Part shown: piece after piece, positions 1 to 12,300 of the stretch
How the letters are laid out: the number at the start of each line of letters is the position of its first letter
Numbering within the stretch: position 1 is the first letter of the stretch
Source: Anarhynchus alexandrinus
Lineage: Eukaryota > Chordata > Aves > Charadriiformes > Charadriidae
Assembly (NCBI GenBank): GCA_008711295.1
Contig: VUYV01000601.1
Span: 18,752 to 82,751 of the forward strand
Direction of reading: 5' to 3'
Length of the DNA stretch: 64,000 bases
Notes under the pieces: generated by a model
The model's input: the letters and a program-made list of their open reading frames with translations, nothing else
Told to the model about the DNA's origin: nothing
Databases searched by the model: none
Position numbers and translations under genes: made by a program

Positions 1-66
1 ACACGGACTGACAGAGCTGCCCCAAGCCCTCGCTGCCTCATGCCGTGCGCTCACCTCGCCACGTAC

Positions 67-342
67 CTTCTGGTTGACGCTGGTGAAGGGCGTGTTGTCC
101 GTGATGGTTTCGAAAGGCGACCTGGCTCCGTTCCCATCCGTGGGGGCCGCGACTTCCCAGCTGAACTGGATGGAAGACTGGTTGATGCCCGCCTCGCCGC
201 AGCGCTCCTTCGTGACCGCGTACTTGGGGAAGTGAGGGTCACAGGGAGTGACACAGACGAGCGGATAGCCTGGGGAAGGGGATTTCTTAGCACCGGCCTC
301 GGTCACCTCTTCCACCCGGTCGTAATCAGCCAGGGTGACGAC
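67..342 (-). CDS. FRAS1: FRAS1 window exon 43: linker after Calx-beta 5 and start of C-terminal ectodomain
   Basis: 276 bases, 92 codons, phase 0 at both ends. It opens with [13 protein letters not shown], which continues directly from PAPPV of exon 42. It then carries the conserved cysteine segment [20 protein letters not shown] and [20 protein letters not shown], and ends TSVNQK. The donor is a strong AAG|GTACGT at 66-65, and the acceptor reads CCAG at 344-343. A second AG inside the exon (271-270) would start the exon 73 bases later and break the frame, so it was not chosen. This is the most 3' exon in the window. Confidence 0.95.
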
Positions 343-3300
343 CTGGAGGGATGCAAGACGGCGGCGTTTGCCGGGGCTCGAGGGGAGGGGCAGGAAAGGC
401 AATCCTTCCCACACGCTCCAAGCCCGCTACAGCGCTGCGGCTCTTCCTTTTACTCCACAAACCCCACTGGGGCTTTCGGGCTGCACTCGAAGGCTACTAA
501 AGCCCATCCCTTGCCACGGGCAACTTACCACGGGAGGCGCTGGTAGAATCAGGCTCCCTGCTGCCTCCTGATCCAAAATGGTCACTGTCGCCGTGCTGGT
601 GTCTCCAAGAACAGCTTCCACTGGATCGTCTGGACCCAGCACCAGAGAAAAGGACTCGTGCCACTCCCGGTCTTCGTTGGACATGATCTCCACCTTAAAC
701 ATGATGTGGTTCACACCTGCGAGAGGAAACGCGAGAGAAACAGAGAGGACGCGATGCGTCATCAGAGATCGCGCTGAAGTTCTCAGAAACAAACCGCAGA
801 GCTGGTCTGGGCCATGAAGGGGAGAGGGGAAAGGACACGTCTAATGCAAGGAGAGGGGAAGAGTCTTGCACCCCGCCTGTGACACACTGAAGAGATGGAG
901 AGGTGTTTCCACCCACAAAGACGGTAACGGCCCCGAGATCAACCCCCACATCAAATCAAAACCCCTAATCTAAAGGTATATTAGGCCTTCTTACAGCTGA
1001 TGCAGTTCACTTCACCGGGAGCAGTGAGACCTCTCTCGTGTCGCAAACCTCATGCCAAAAGTGGCTTTTTCCAAATCTCCTGAGCATTTCCCTCCAGTGC
1101 TCCCTTTTGACACACACAAAATGTCACTGGGCATGCCACCACCTCTACCCTTCCCTCCAAGGACCCTTTACCTGGGCTGAATTTGAGCATTCGACTCTTG
1201 GGATAGTAATCCACTCCGGCCTGAGCTGAGCCATCGCGGGTGCTACAGCGCACTTTGGAGGTCCTGTTCTGATCCCCTCTCCGCACCACCTTCACATTGA
1301 CAACAGCAACACCCTCCGGGCCAGGCGGCTCCCGCACTTGGTACGCAGCTTCTTCAAACTCAATGGTGGGCGCTAAAGAAACGGCAGTGAAGACAAAGCC
1401 CCAGGTCTGTGACTCCGTTGGCAGTCACACCAGAGGGACCTGCCATCCCCCTTCCTCCCCACGGATCTCTCCAGTCTGTGATGCTGTGGAGGGAAGGCAA
1501 CACCTCCCAGGGGAGGTCCAGCAACTGCCAGTGCAACTGCAGGGGAATGGGAAAGGGGACAAACGGTGGGTTCCAGCCACTGTTACTCAATCCCTCCCTT
1601 AAAACCAGTGCAGTGCACAAAAACATCCCACCAGTGACCCTCACGCAGAGCTGTGACCATGCCACTGAAGGCATTCACGTGTACTAAATTAAACTGCCAA
1701 CTCTTGATGAGACCGCGCTGACGACCTTGGAACTGCATCCGACACTACAACTACATCCTGGTTGAGTGTCCTCGCTTACCATCTTCATCGTTGGTGACAG
1801 TTATGGTTGCCATGTCCATCTTCCCAATCCTGGCTCCGCTCCAATGGTTTCCAAGCGGGCTACCAAGATAGACCTGGAACTGCTCTTCCACTTCAAAGGC
1901 AGAGTCATCACTGATAGAAACACTGCAGTTCTTCACCTAAAGCCAAGTGAGTAGGAGAAAACAGCAAACGGCCATAAATCCCATGCAGCCACTTGAAGGC
2001 CACCCTGTACTTCACTATCTAGGGTTTAATGTCTGAGTACTGTCACTCCTGGAAGAAACACTTCTATTTTAAGGCTGCTACTGCAGTGTGGACAAACCAC
2101 ACAGTGACATGATGAGACACAGCAGTGAGGACATCTACTTCCACAAACCGACAGCTCTCTGCTACGATAATCCCGAGTCCTACGGACACAAAGGATTTGC
2201 ATTTCACGTTTTAACCAGTTTTAGCACAAAACAAACAACCCCTTCCGAGTCACGTCGTATTTCCAGGACCAGAAGAATTTGTGACTTTAAGCATCTGTGA
2301 AACCAGTTTGGACAACCTCTGTCAGCTCCCTCTGACCATGCAGAGTCGAGGAGGAGGATCTGAACCTCTCTCAACAATGGTTCTTCATTCTCCCCATGTG
2401 CCAGGTGCAGCTCACCTTCTCCCCTTTCAAGAAAGTGATGCGAGACTCCTCTGCGTTTCTCCTCTCTGCAAAGTCCTCCATGACCTCTGCTGTCTGGCTC
2501 TGGGTGTAGCACCTGACAGAGGACTCGTAGCTCAGGTCCCCGGTGCGGAAGATGGGGATGTGCAGAGCACCCTCCTTCTCCTTCACCGTGTACGTATCCT
2601 TGGTGAACTGCATGCTTGGTACTGCAGGAGGTCATAAAAAGAGTCAAGCAGCGTTGAAGCTCCACAGAGAGACAGGAGCTCCTCGAGGCATATACACCCC
2701 GGTGGACCGCATAGAGCTGCCATGGATAACTTACCGTCTTGGAAGATGTCATTAATGGCCACCACCGCTTGGAATGGCTTTGTCAGCTCTGCTCCGTGGG
2801 GTGAGCTGAGATAAACAACGAATGTCTCCAGCCCTTCTATCACCGGGTACTGCGCATCATCCAGGATCGTCAGCGTGCAGAACTAGAAGGAAAGCAGAAG
2901 TCTTGCTTTTAGAGACGCAACGCTTTCATCCTTCCGGCACTCGCGTTTGGGTGTCTAATGTGAAGTCGTTATGTCAGGCCTTTTCTGAATTCACTGATCA
3001 AAGGAAACAAAGTTCTAGATAAGTCTGGCATGTCCTTTCAGAGAACAGGCATCCATCTCTATCCTGGGAGAGGTGGCCTGACCGAATCTCCTGCGGCTGC
3101 AGTGCTGATCAGATGTGAGTCTGTGCCAGCAGATTCATCAACAAGTCTCAAGTGGCCCCGAGAGGACTTTCAAAACAGGCAAATGGCAAATACAGAGTAT
3201 GCACATGAACACGAGAGAAGTGTCCCTGGACAGAGCAGACCCATCAGGAGTCCAAGTGGCCTCTCACCTCTTCTGTCTTGCCCGGCCTGAACTCTATTTT

Positions 3301-6300
3301 TCGGGAGCTGGGGACATAATCGATGCCAGGGCTGGCAGACGGAGGGTCTGATGTCCGAGTGGCACACCACACCGAGACGGGGGTTGAGAGATCAGGGCCC
3401 TGTCGGAGGACTGGAATCCCAATGTGTCCTGCATCGCCAGTCACACATGGAAGAGAACTGAGCTGAGAAAGCAGCCACACACCACAACACCGCTCCTTTC
3501 CCTTCAGCACACCCTTCTCCCTTCCCTGCGGCTCCTGCACCCGGCACAGGCTACAGCACAGAACAACCCGCACAGGGGCAGAGGGAAGAACAGAAACCCT
3601 CTGCAGATCCCTTACAGTTCTGCTGCCGTGCCCTAAATCGCTCCTTCCAAAACCTCTGCCCGGCGAAAGCCTGCTTTCACGGTAAGCACCCCACCGCGGC
3701 GTGGATCAGCCCTGGGGGAGCCCCCTGCGACTCCTCACCTGCGGCCTCACTGACGGTGAAAGTAGCATTCCCCAGGAACACCGTAGAGGCGTCGTTGGGA
3801 CCACCGATGAAGACGTTGGCTGAAGCCCGGCTGCCAATGCGTGCGTTATCTGAGGCATCCGCCAATACGATCTCAAACTCCTCTTCTTCTTCGTATTCGC
3901 TGTCGTCGATCAGCGGGACGTCACACGTCATCACGGTGACGCCCGGACCAAAAACAATGCGGCTGTCGTCCGCCATCCCCCGGGACTTGAAGTCGGAGCC
4001 GGATTCCAGCATGTAAAGGCTGCTTCCCTTGGCTGATCTGGGGACAGTGTAGCAGATGGCAGAGACAGTGCTGCTGGAATCCCCTAAGACGCAACAGAAA
4101 AAAACCGTAATGCTATGGAGATATTTTTACTCTCTTTGGTGGAGACACCACTCACTTAAATAACAAAGCAGCACTCAGAAAAGAGGGTGAGGAGGGACAA
4201 AGAACACCATCTCTGCTCCTAAACTCGCTGCCCTCCCAAGCCGCAGAGCCCCAGGGGAGCGCAGAGAGGCGTTCTGCCCGCCTCGACCCACCTTTCCTTT
4301 CCACAGGAGCAGAGAAAAAACCAGCGCTCTCGCTGACGTGGTACGTCTTCCTGTCGAACTGCAGGGTGGGCTCGTCCTCGGTGTCCGTGATGGTGACCGT
4401 GGCCCGGGTGACGTTCCCCAGCAGAGCGTAGGCTGGCATGCTGAGCTCCACGGCGAAGCTCTCCGTGCTCTCAAAGACGTCGTCATCGTTAATGACGATG
4501 GTGCAGGCCTTGGTGTCCTCCCGCTCCTCAAACTGTACCTGCAAGGCAGCAAGTGGCCTGCTCTCTTTGGACTGGCCTCCGAAACTTTCGGTCCTTCCTG
4601 CCTGACCCTTGCCTGACTCACAGACCCTGTGCACGGGTGGCATCGGACCCGCCATCAGACCCATCACCATGGATCAATGGCTAGTGAAGGTTGAAGGCAG
4701 CAGCAAACCCCTTCTGATGCAGACGGGTAGATGTGGTGCCAAGGGACATGGTTCAGTGGTGGACTTGGCAGNTGAGGAGGAGATCTGAACCTCTCTCATC
4801 AATGGCTCTTCATTCTCCCTATAAGCCAGGCGCAGCTCACCTTCTCCCCTTTCAAGAAAGTGATGCGAGACTCCTCTGCGTTTCTCCTCTCTGCAAAGTC
4901 CTCCATGACCTCTGCTGTCTGGCTCTGGGTGTAGCACCTGACAGAGGACTCGTAGCTCAGGTCCCCGGTGCGGAAGATGGGGATGTGCAGAGCACCCTCC
5001 TTCTCCTTCACCGTGTACGTATCCTTGGTGAACTGCATGCTTGGTACTGCAGGAGGTCATAAAAAGAGTCAAGCAGCGTTGAAGCTCCACAGAGAGACAG
5101 GAGCTCCTCGAGGCATATACACCCCGGTGGACCGCATAGAGCTGCCATGGATAACTTACCGTCTTGGAAGATGTCATTAATGGCCACCACCGCTTGGAAT
5201 GGCTTTGTCAGCTCTGCTCCGTGGGGTGAGCTGAGATAAACAACGAATGTCTCCAGCCCTTCTATCACCGGGTACTGCGCATCATCCAGGATCGTCAGCG
5301 TGCAGAACTAGAAGGAAAGCAGAAGTCTTGCTTTTAGAGACGCAACGCTTTCATCCTTCCGGCACTCGCGTTTGGGTGTCTAATGTGAAGTCGTTATGTC
5401 AGGCCTTTTCTGAATTCACTGATCAAAGGAAACAAAGTTCTAGATAAGTCTGGCATGTCCTTTCAGAGAACAGGCATCCATCTCTATCCTGGGAGAGGTG
5501 GCCTGACCGAATCTCCTGCGGCTGCAGTGCTGATCAGATGTGAGTCTGTGCCAGCAGATTCATCAACAAGTCTCAAGTGGCCCCGAGAGGACTTTCAAAA
5601 CAGGCAAATGGCAAATACAGAGTATGCACATGAACACGAGAGAAGTGTCCCTGGACAGAGCAGACCCATCAGGAGTCCAAGTGGCCTCTCACCTCTTCTG
5701 TCTTGCCCGGCCTGAACTCTATTTTTCGGGAGCTGGGGACATAATCGATGCCAGGGCTGGCAGACGGAGGGTCTGATGTCCGAGTGGCACACCACACCGA
5801 GACGGGGGTTGAGAGATCAGGGCCCTGTCGGAGGACTGGAATCCCAATGTGTCCTGCATCGCCAGTCACACATGGAAGAGAACTGAGCTGAGAAAGCAGC
5901 CACACACCACAACACCGCTCCTTTCCCTTCAGCACACCCTTCTCCCTTCCCCGCGGCTCCTGCACCCGGCACAGGCTACAGCACAGAACAACCCGCACAG
6001 GGGCAGAGGGAAGAACAGAAACCCTCTGCAGATCCCTTACAGTTCTGCTGCCGTGCCCTAAATCGCTCCTTCCAAAACCTCTGCCCGGCGAAAGCCTGCT
6101 TTCACGGTAAGCACCCCACCGCGGCGTGGATCAGCCCTGGGGGAGCCCCCTGCGACTCCTCACCTGCGGCCTCACTGACGGTGAAAGTAGCATTCCCCAG
6201 GAACACCGTAGAGGCGTCGTTGGGACCACCGATGAAGACGTTGGCTGAAGCCCGGCTGCCAATGCGTGCGTTATCTGAGGCATCCGCCAATACGATCTCA

Positions 6301-9300
6301 AACTCCTCTTCTTCTTCGTATTCGCTGTCGTCGATCAGCGGGACGTCACACGTCATCACGGTGACACCCGGACCAAAAACAATGCGGCTGTCGTCCGCCA
6401 TCCCCCGGGACTTGAAGTCGGAGCCGGATTCCAGCATGTAAAGGCTGCTTCCCTTGGCTGATCTGGGGACAGTGTAGCAGATGGCAGAGACAGTGCTGCT
6501 GGAATCCCCTAAGACGCAACAGAAAAAAACCGTAACGCTATGGAGATATTTTTACTCTCTTTGGTGGAGACACCACTCACTTAAATAACAAAGCAGCACT
6601 CAGAAAAGAGGGTGAGGAGGGACAAAGAACACCATCTCTGCTCCTAAACTCGCTGCCCTCCCAAGCCGCAGAGCCCCAGGGGAGCGCAGAGAGGCGTTCT
6701 GCCCGCCTCGACCCACCTTTCCTTTCCACAGGAGCAGAGAAAAAACCAGCGCTCTCGCTGACGTGGTACGTCTTCCTGTCGAACTGCAGGGTGGGCTCGT
6801 CCTCGGTGTCCGTGATGGTGACCGTGGCCCGGGTGACGTTCCCCAGCAGAGCGTAGGCTGGCATGCTGAGCTCCACGGCGAAGCTCTCCGTGCTCTCAAA
6901 GACGTCGTCATCGTTAATGACGATGGTGCAGGCCTTGGTGTCCTCCCGCTCCTCAAACTGTACCTGCAAGGCAGCAAGTGGCCTGCTCTCTTTGGACTGG
7001 CCTCCGAAACTTTCGGTCCTTCCTGCCTGACCCTTGCCTGACTCACAGACCCTGTGCACGGGTGGCATCGGACCCGCCATCAGACCCATCACCATGGATC
7101 AATGGCTAGTGAAGGTTGAAGGCAGCAGCAAACCCCTTCTGATGCAGACGGGTAGATGTGGTGCCAAGGGACATGGTTCAGTGGTGGACTTGGCAGCCTG
7201 AGGTTAATGGTTGGACTCAATGATCTTAAAGGTCCTTCCAACCCAGACGATTCTATGATTCTGTGGTCAGACCTTCCCTTTCCTGGTGTCCCCACCCTAC
7301 CTGCCCTGCGTACTCCACGTAGTCCTGCTCTCCCGGCTGGGAACCGGAGCTGGAGGTGGCCGTTCCCTGCTCGGTGCGGCACAAGACAATCGCATACTGG
7401 TTGAGGTTACCAATCCGCCTCACGGTGACGCTCACAGACCCTGCGCTCTCTCTCACGCTGTAGCTGGAAACGTATCAAGCAGATACAAATAATGGGTTGG
7501 GGAGCAAACCCTGTATGTTTACGCTGATACGGAGCACCACAGGCTCAGGCTGACTGTCACCTCCACAGGAAATCTGAAGGACACTAATAATCAGGGACTT
7601 GGGCAGGTGGCAGCTCTTCAGCAACGCTGCTCCATGGTTTAACCCAGCCGGTGCTTCTCCTCACTGACACGCACACCAGTTCCCACTTCCACACTGGCTG
7701 CTGTTGCCCACTCCCCAAAATCAACAGCATTAATTCAACAGCAATGCCACGGCTGATGCTGCAGCGCACAGCAGTGAGACCTCAGTCCTGACGGGGTGCC
7801 AGTGACATACAGGCAGAAATGATGGTAACTGCCCCAGAATTGCATTTCCGTGCTGTAGATCCAATGACATATGACAGACCTCAACCTGCCTCACTCCAGA
7901 TAAGACCCCATCTGTCAGAAGAATGCTGTAAACCCCATACCATTTACCTGGTGTAGGTAAAGCTGAGGAGAGACCACTGTACATGAAAGATGTTGCCACT
8001 GACCACGTTGGGTTTGCTGTCCTTCACGAGGAACTGAAAGCTGTCCGTGGTCTCCTGAACCTTCTCCTCGTGCACCACGTACCGAATGAGGCCCTGGTTC
8101 ACATCCTCTGTCGGGACAAGACATCCAATGAGCCAACCAAGAAATTCAATGGCAGTTTTATAGACGAGCAGTGTGGAGAGGGTTCTCCACACACCCTTTA
8201 TGCTGCAGCGGCCTACAACCTGTGACCAGCTTTGATGAAATACAAGAAATACGAATTTGCCTGGGCAGCACATATTCCATCTCAGCACATAATGGCATCT
8301 ATAAGAAATTACAGGATTTCTGCAATTGGGAACAAAGTTCAATTCTTATTTTGGACACACCTCTGAGATTTGCCCCTTGTCTTCTCCCCTCCCACCTTTT
8401 TTTCCTTCCACCTCTGCCCCCCCCAGCTATCTGGACAAACTGAAGCAGCTGAAGGAACAAATCAACAGTATACAGCCCAACTTCCATACCCTGCGTGAAG
8501 GTGGTCACGGCTGTCCCTGGCTTCAGCTTGTTCTCCACATAACCATTCCTGGGACCAGTCGTCATCTCATAGATCAGCTGTTTGTCATCTGTGTCAGGAT
8601 CTGTCGTCAGTAATTCCTTCTTGGTGATTAGATTGGCTGCCTGGATTAAAGCCAAACCGAGGGAGTAAAAAGCTGGAGATCCAGCAGTGCGAGTCTGATT
8701 GACTCTTCATCCCAAAAGCCCAACCATCCCTCTGCCAGACAGTGCTCCGGGAGGGAAAAGCCAGGGGATGTGAAAGCACAGAGCACACAGAGCAGCCTTG
8801 GACACACAAGGTGTTGGACAGCACAGGAAGGATTCACATTCTGCCTCACATCTGCTTTGTTTAATTAAAAAAACCCCACATTGCGGCTCAAAGAAAAGCA
8901 AATTCAGAAGAAGCTGCCCAGCCCCATCTAGCTGGGGCTAAAAGCTATGACAAATCTTTTGGGTTCCCCTGGAAACCACTGTTCCGTGAGCTGTGCTGAT
9001 GCTCAGGTGACACCTGGCTTTGCCCAAATCATTTGCAAACAGCCTCAAGTTGAACGATTATAGAAATTCCCTTTTTCCTGGGAAGAACCACTGTTTTCTA
9101 CCTGGGTCCTCAAAAACAAGCACAAGAGTTTCCTGGGGTCTTCTTTGGATGTCAGCAAAACCAAGGCATGTCACCGCAAGAAATCCCCATGCCACATTTG
9201 TTTGCAAGTCACCTATGTCTACCGTGGCTGCTGTGGCACATCATCAAGACTTCTCTGCCATCAGCAAAGCTGAAAACATACCGCCCTGGGGAGGAGGGAC

Positions 9301-12300
9301 ACGGGGCAGGACGTGACCGCCCAGGAAGGTGGGCAGGAGCTGCACTGCACCGCACAGCTTCTGCAAGAGCCAAGAAGAGCCAGGCTTGGTGGTCCTGCTG
9401 GTGTAAGGGAAGGGGATGTTTCAGGAAGCAGTTTGGTGCCCTGGAGCCATGTTTGCCCGGTTTAGCTAATGGAGCTGCAGTGAAGGCATCGCTGCACACC
9501 TCTGCCTTTTCCAAGACGTTTCATGGGCACAGAGGGCACCTCTTCTCGATCACAAAAATAAAAATGCTGAAGGATCAGGAGGTTCTTCTGTGAAGCTCCT
9601 TCTCCTGGAACAGCCTGAGGAACAAACGAAGCAGGCAGTTACCTTGCCATCCACGTACTCCAGCCACTGCAAACCCAGGTTGGTGACGACCCTGGGTGTC
9701 CCATCATCCACAGAGAGAATGTCCACTTTGAAGCGCTGTGGTGCTGTTGTCACAACCTGACAAAAGTTCAGAGAGACAGATGTTACTTTGGGAGTCGGAG
9801 CCTCACCCACCATATTACCAACTTTGCTCCCTTCAGCTCTGTTGGGATCAAGGTTTTGGGGTGAGTTTGCAAATACAAGGGCTGGTACATCAGGGAAGAA
9901 GCATATGGCATCACATAACTGAGAATACTCAGCCCTTTTCTTCAATGGAGCCACAGCAGCTAAGTCTCCCCTTCTTTGAGAGGAGGTAGCTTTCTATTAG
10001 CTATAGAAGGTCTCCCTCACATCCCTTCTCCTCCCCTTACCTTCCTCCCCCCATCCTCCACAATGAAGAAGGGATTGGTCCCATCAGACACAGTGAAAGT
10101 GAAGCGATCCTTCAGCGAGTTGCTACCATCGTGACTGTAGCTGATGCGGTTCTGGTAGATGTCGTCCATCGTGAAGGTGGTGGCTTGGTGGTATCGCTGC
10201 CCATTGCTGGTGCGTTCAATCAGGCCGTGCCGAGGGGGCTGCATGACTGTGAATGTAATTGACTCAGCCTGCACCAAGGAGACAGAGCGGCAAAGCTGAT
10301 GGTGTGACCCCAGGACCAGGGCAGGCAGGTCCTTCCAGCTCGAGACACCTGGAGAGGGACTCTACACCCAGACAGCTTTCCTTACACAGTGTTTCCAACC
10401 AGGGGCTGAAATGCAGCACCGCATGCTGTACTGATTCTTCACCCCGAGCCCTGTCCTGTCTTTATCCCTCTCCAAAGGTGGCTATCTACAAAGCAACCCC
10501 AATTAGGGAGAGCTAGGCTAGATCCGTCCCACCTAACTGTTGGTTTGGCTGGTTTGAGATGGCTCCCACCTTCGTGATAACCCCTCAAACACAAGAGCAG
10601 TCCCCCATTCTGCAGCCGTTTTAAGCAACACGCCCCTGGTCACTTCTGTCAGGGTGGAAGCAGCGACAACCTTCGGGGCAGGATCTTTGGCTCAGGGCAG
10701 TAACAGGCAGCCACGAGCTCTCTTACTGCAGGGAAACTGCAGCGCAGTGAGGCAGAGCCGACGTGACACCGCTTAGCCTCCGGCCAGACCCAGCAGGAGG
10801 AAGAGGAAATGTCATTTTCATCCCTGCCAGGCATAAACTCGATCTCAAGGCTAGGCATAAGCTCAGTTCAAATCCACAATGTTCAGACAGAAGGTGGGAG
10901 AGGGCAAGCATTAGCTCTTATCGCAACTTCTAATTGTTTTCCACGCAGGTTTGTTGCTTATGTGTCGGAGAGACATCTCAGATGAAGCCATTTCTCAAGC
11001 CAGGGCTTTGCTTTGCTCACACGCTCATTCATCTATTTATATACAAACCGAGCCTCCCACAAGCTGTTTGTTTGATGTTGTGATCAGACAGGGTATGATC
11101 ACAGGGAGAGATGACACTCACTGTAATCTCTCTCTTTGAACACAAGCCCATTTTGCTGATAGCCCAGATGTGCAGCAGAACAGGGGAGGGAGGAGGCGGG
11201 GGGAGTCCTGCCTTACCTCTGTGTCAGCGTCTGTTGCTTTAAGCTCAAACTCTGTGATGGTTTTTCTCACACCTTCCTGAACTGTCATCCCGAGGCTTTG
11301 CACTACGGGTAAGGAGTCATCCACAGGGTTTATGGTGATGTCAAACGTCTGGCTCACCTGGAACAGGAGGAAAAGCCTCTCTTGATGAATTCGGTCTATC
11401 AACAGTGCAACTCTGTTGAAACAGTAATGCTTTAAGGAGACCACAGTGACCCACTGAGTTTGGGTCGCTTCATTTTGGCCTTGGTTAGTGGGTAAACAAG
11501 AGCTGCTAAGTTCAGATCTTGTAAACATGACCTCTTCTATCCCTCCCCACTAATTTATTCTTCCTCTTTCTGTGATATCTATGGACACCCACTTTCCCCT
11601 CCCTCCCTCATTCTACTCTGTCCCTCTCCCTCTGTTTGCAGCCATGATTTTTCCCTTTCAGACAGCAGGAAGGAGACATTTCTCAAGGGTCTAACTGTGC
11701 TTCTGGGTGTGTTGTCAGTGCACTGGATCAAAGCTGAGCTCCAGGAGTGATCGGTAAGCAGATTAAAACCAGACACTGAAATCTTGGTAAACCAATCTCA
11801 TAAGGCTACATCTCAGGTGGCTCCCCCTTCCCTTCACGGGGCTCGCTCCCTTCCCTGTGGTACGTAAAATCTCTCGCAGCAGGGGATGTAAGAGCACCCA
11901 CCGTTGCCAAACGATAAGCCCGTGTGTGGCTTGTTACATTTCCTTTGCTATGTGTAACTGTCTCTCGCAAGAACTCAAGAGGAAAACTGAGTCCCGTCGC
12001 ACCCTACAGAATCAATAGCCTGCTCTGACTCGGGCAAAAAACCACGCTGAGACTTACCTCATTTTTTCCATCAGAAACAGAAAAGGTGAACGCATCTGTA
12101 TGCTTTTCAATGTCACTGGTGTGGACGTACTGGATGCTGCGAGAGGCCAAATCTGCCTGGCTGAAAGAACTAATTCTTGTCCCTAGAAAAAGAACAGTAG
12201 GGGGAAGCATGTGTCAGAAAGAGCGAGGCAGGGAAAAATGCAGGGAGCTGGATGTATCTAGCCATAAGCACTCAGTCTTGACTTGTTCTGCTCCAGTTCA

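Larger units (their letters stand above)
2348..4771. repeat. Left copy of a 2.4-kb duplicated segment (contig overlap)
   Basis: This block is repeated at 4773-7196 with a constant offset of 2425 bases. Exons 35-39 with their introns are present in both. Outside the first roughly 60 bases I find only about three single-base differences, for example at 3560, 3946 and 4113. The copy ends exactly at the n, inside a truncated CR1. Suffix of left piece equals prefix of right piece, which is the pattern of two unmerged contigs. Confidence 0.95.
4773..7196. repeat. Right copy of the 2.4-kb duplicated segment
   Basis: Counterpart of 2348-4771. The first roughly 60 bases after the n differ from the left copy at several positions (for example around 4799, 4809 and 4820-4832), while the following 2.3 kb is almost identical. 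This copy continues into unique sequence at its right end. Confidence 0.95.

Noticed and set aside
2348..7196. A lineage-specific expansion of the FRAS1 Calx-beta array
   Set aside because: The junction is an n, the copies are almost identical including introns, and two more overlaps with the same layout are in the window. Assembly artefact is the simpler reading.
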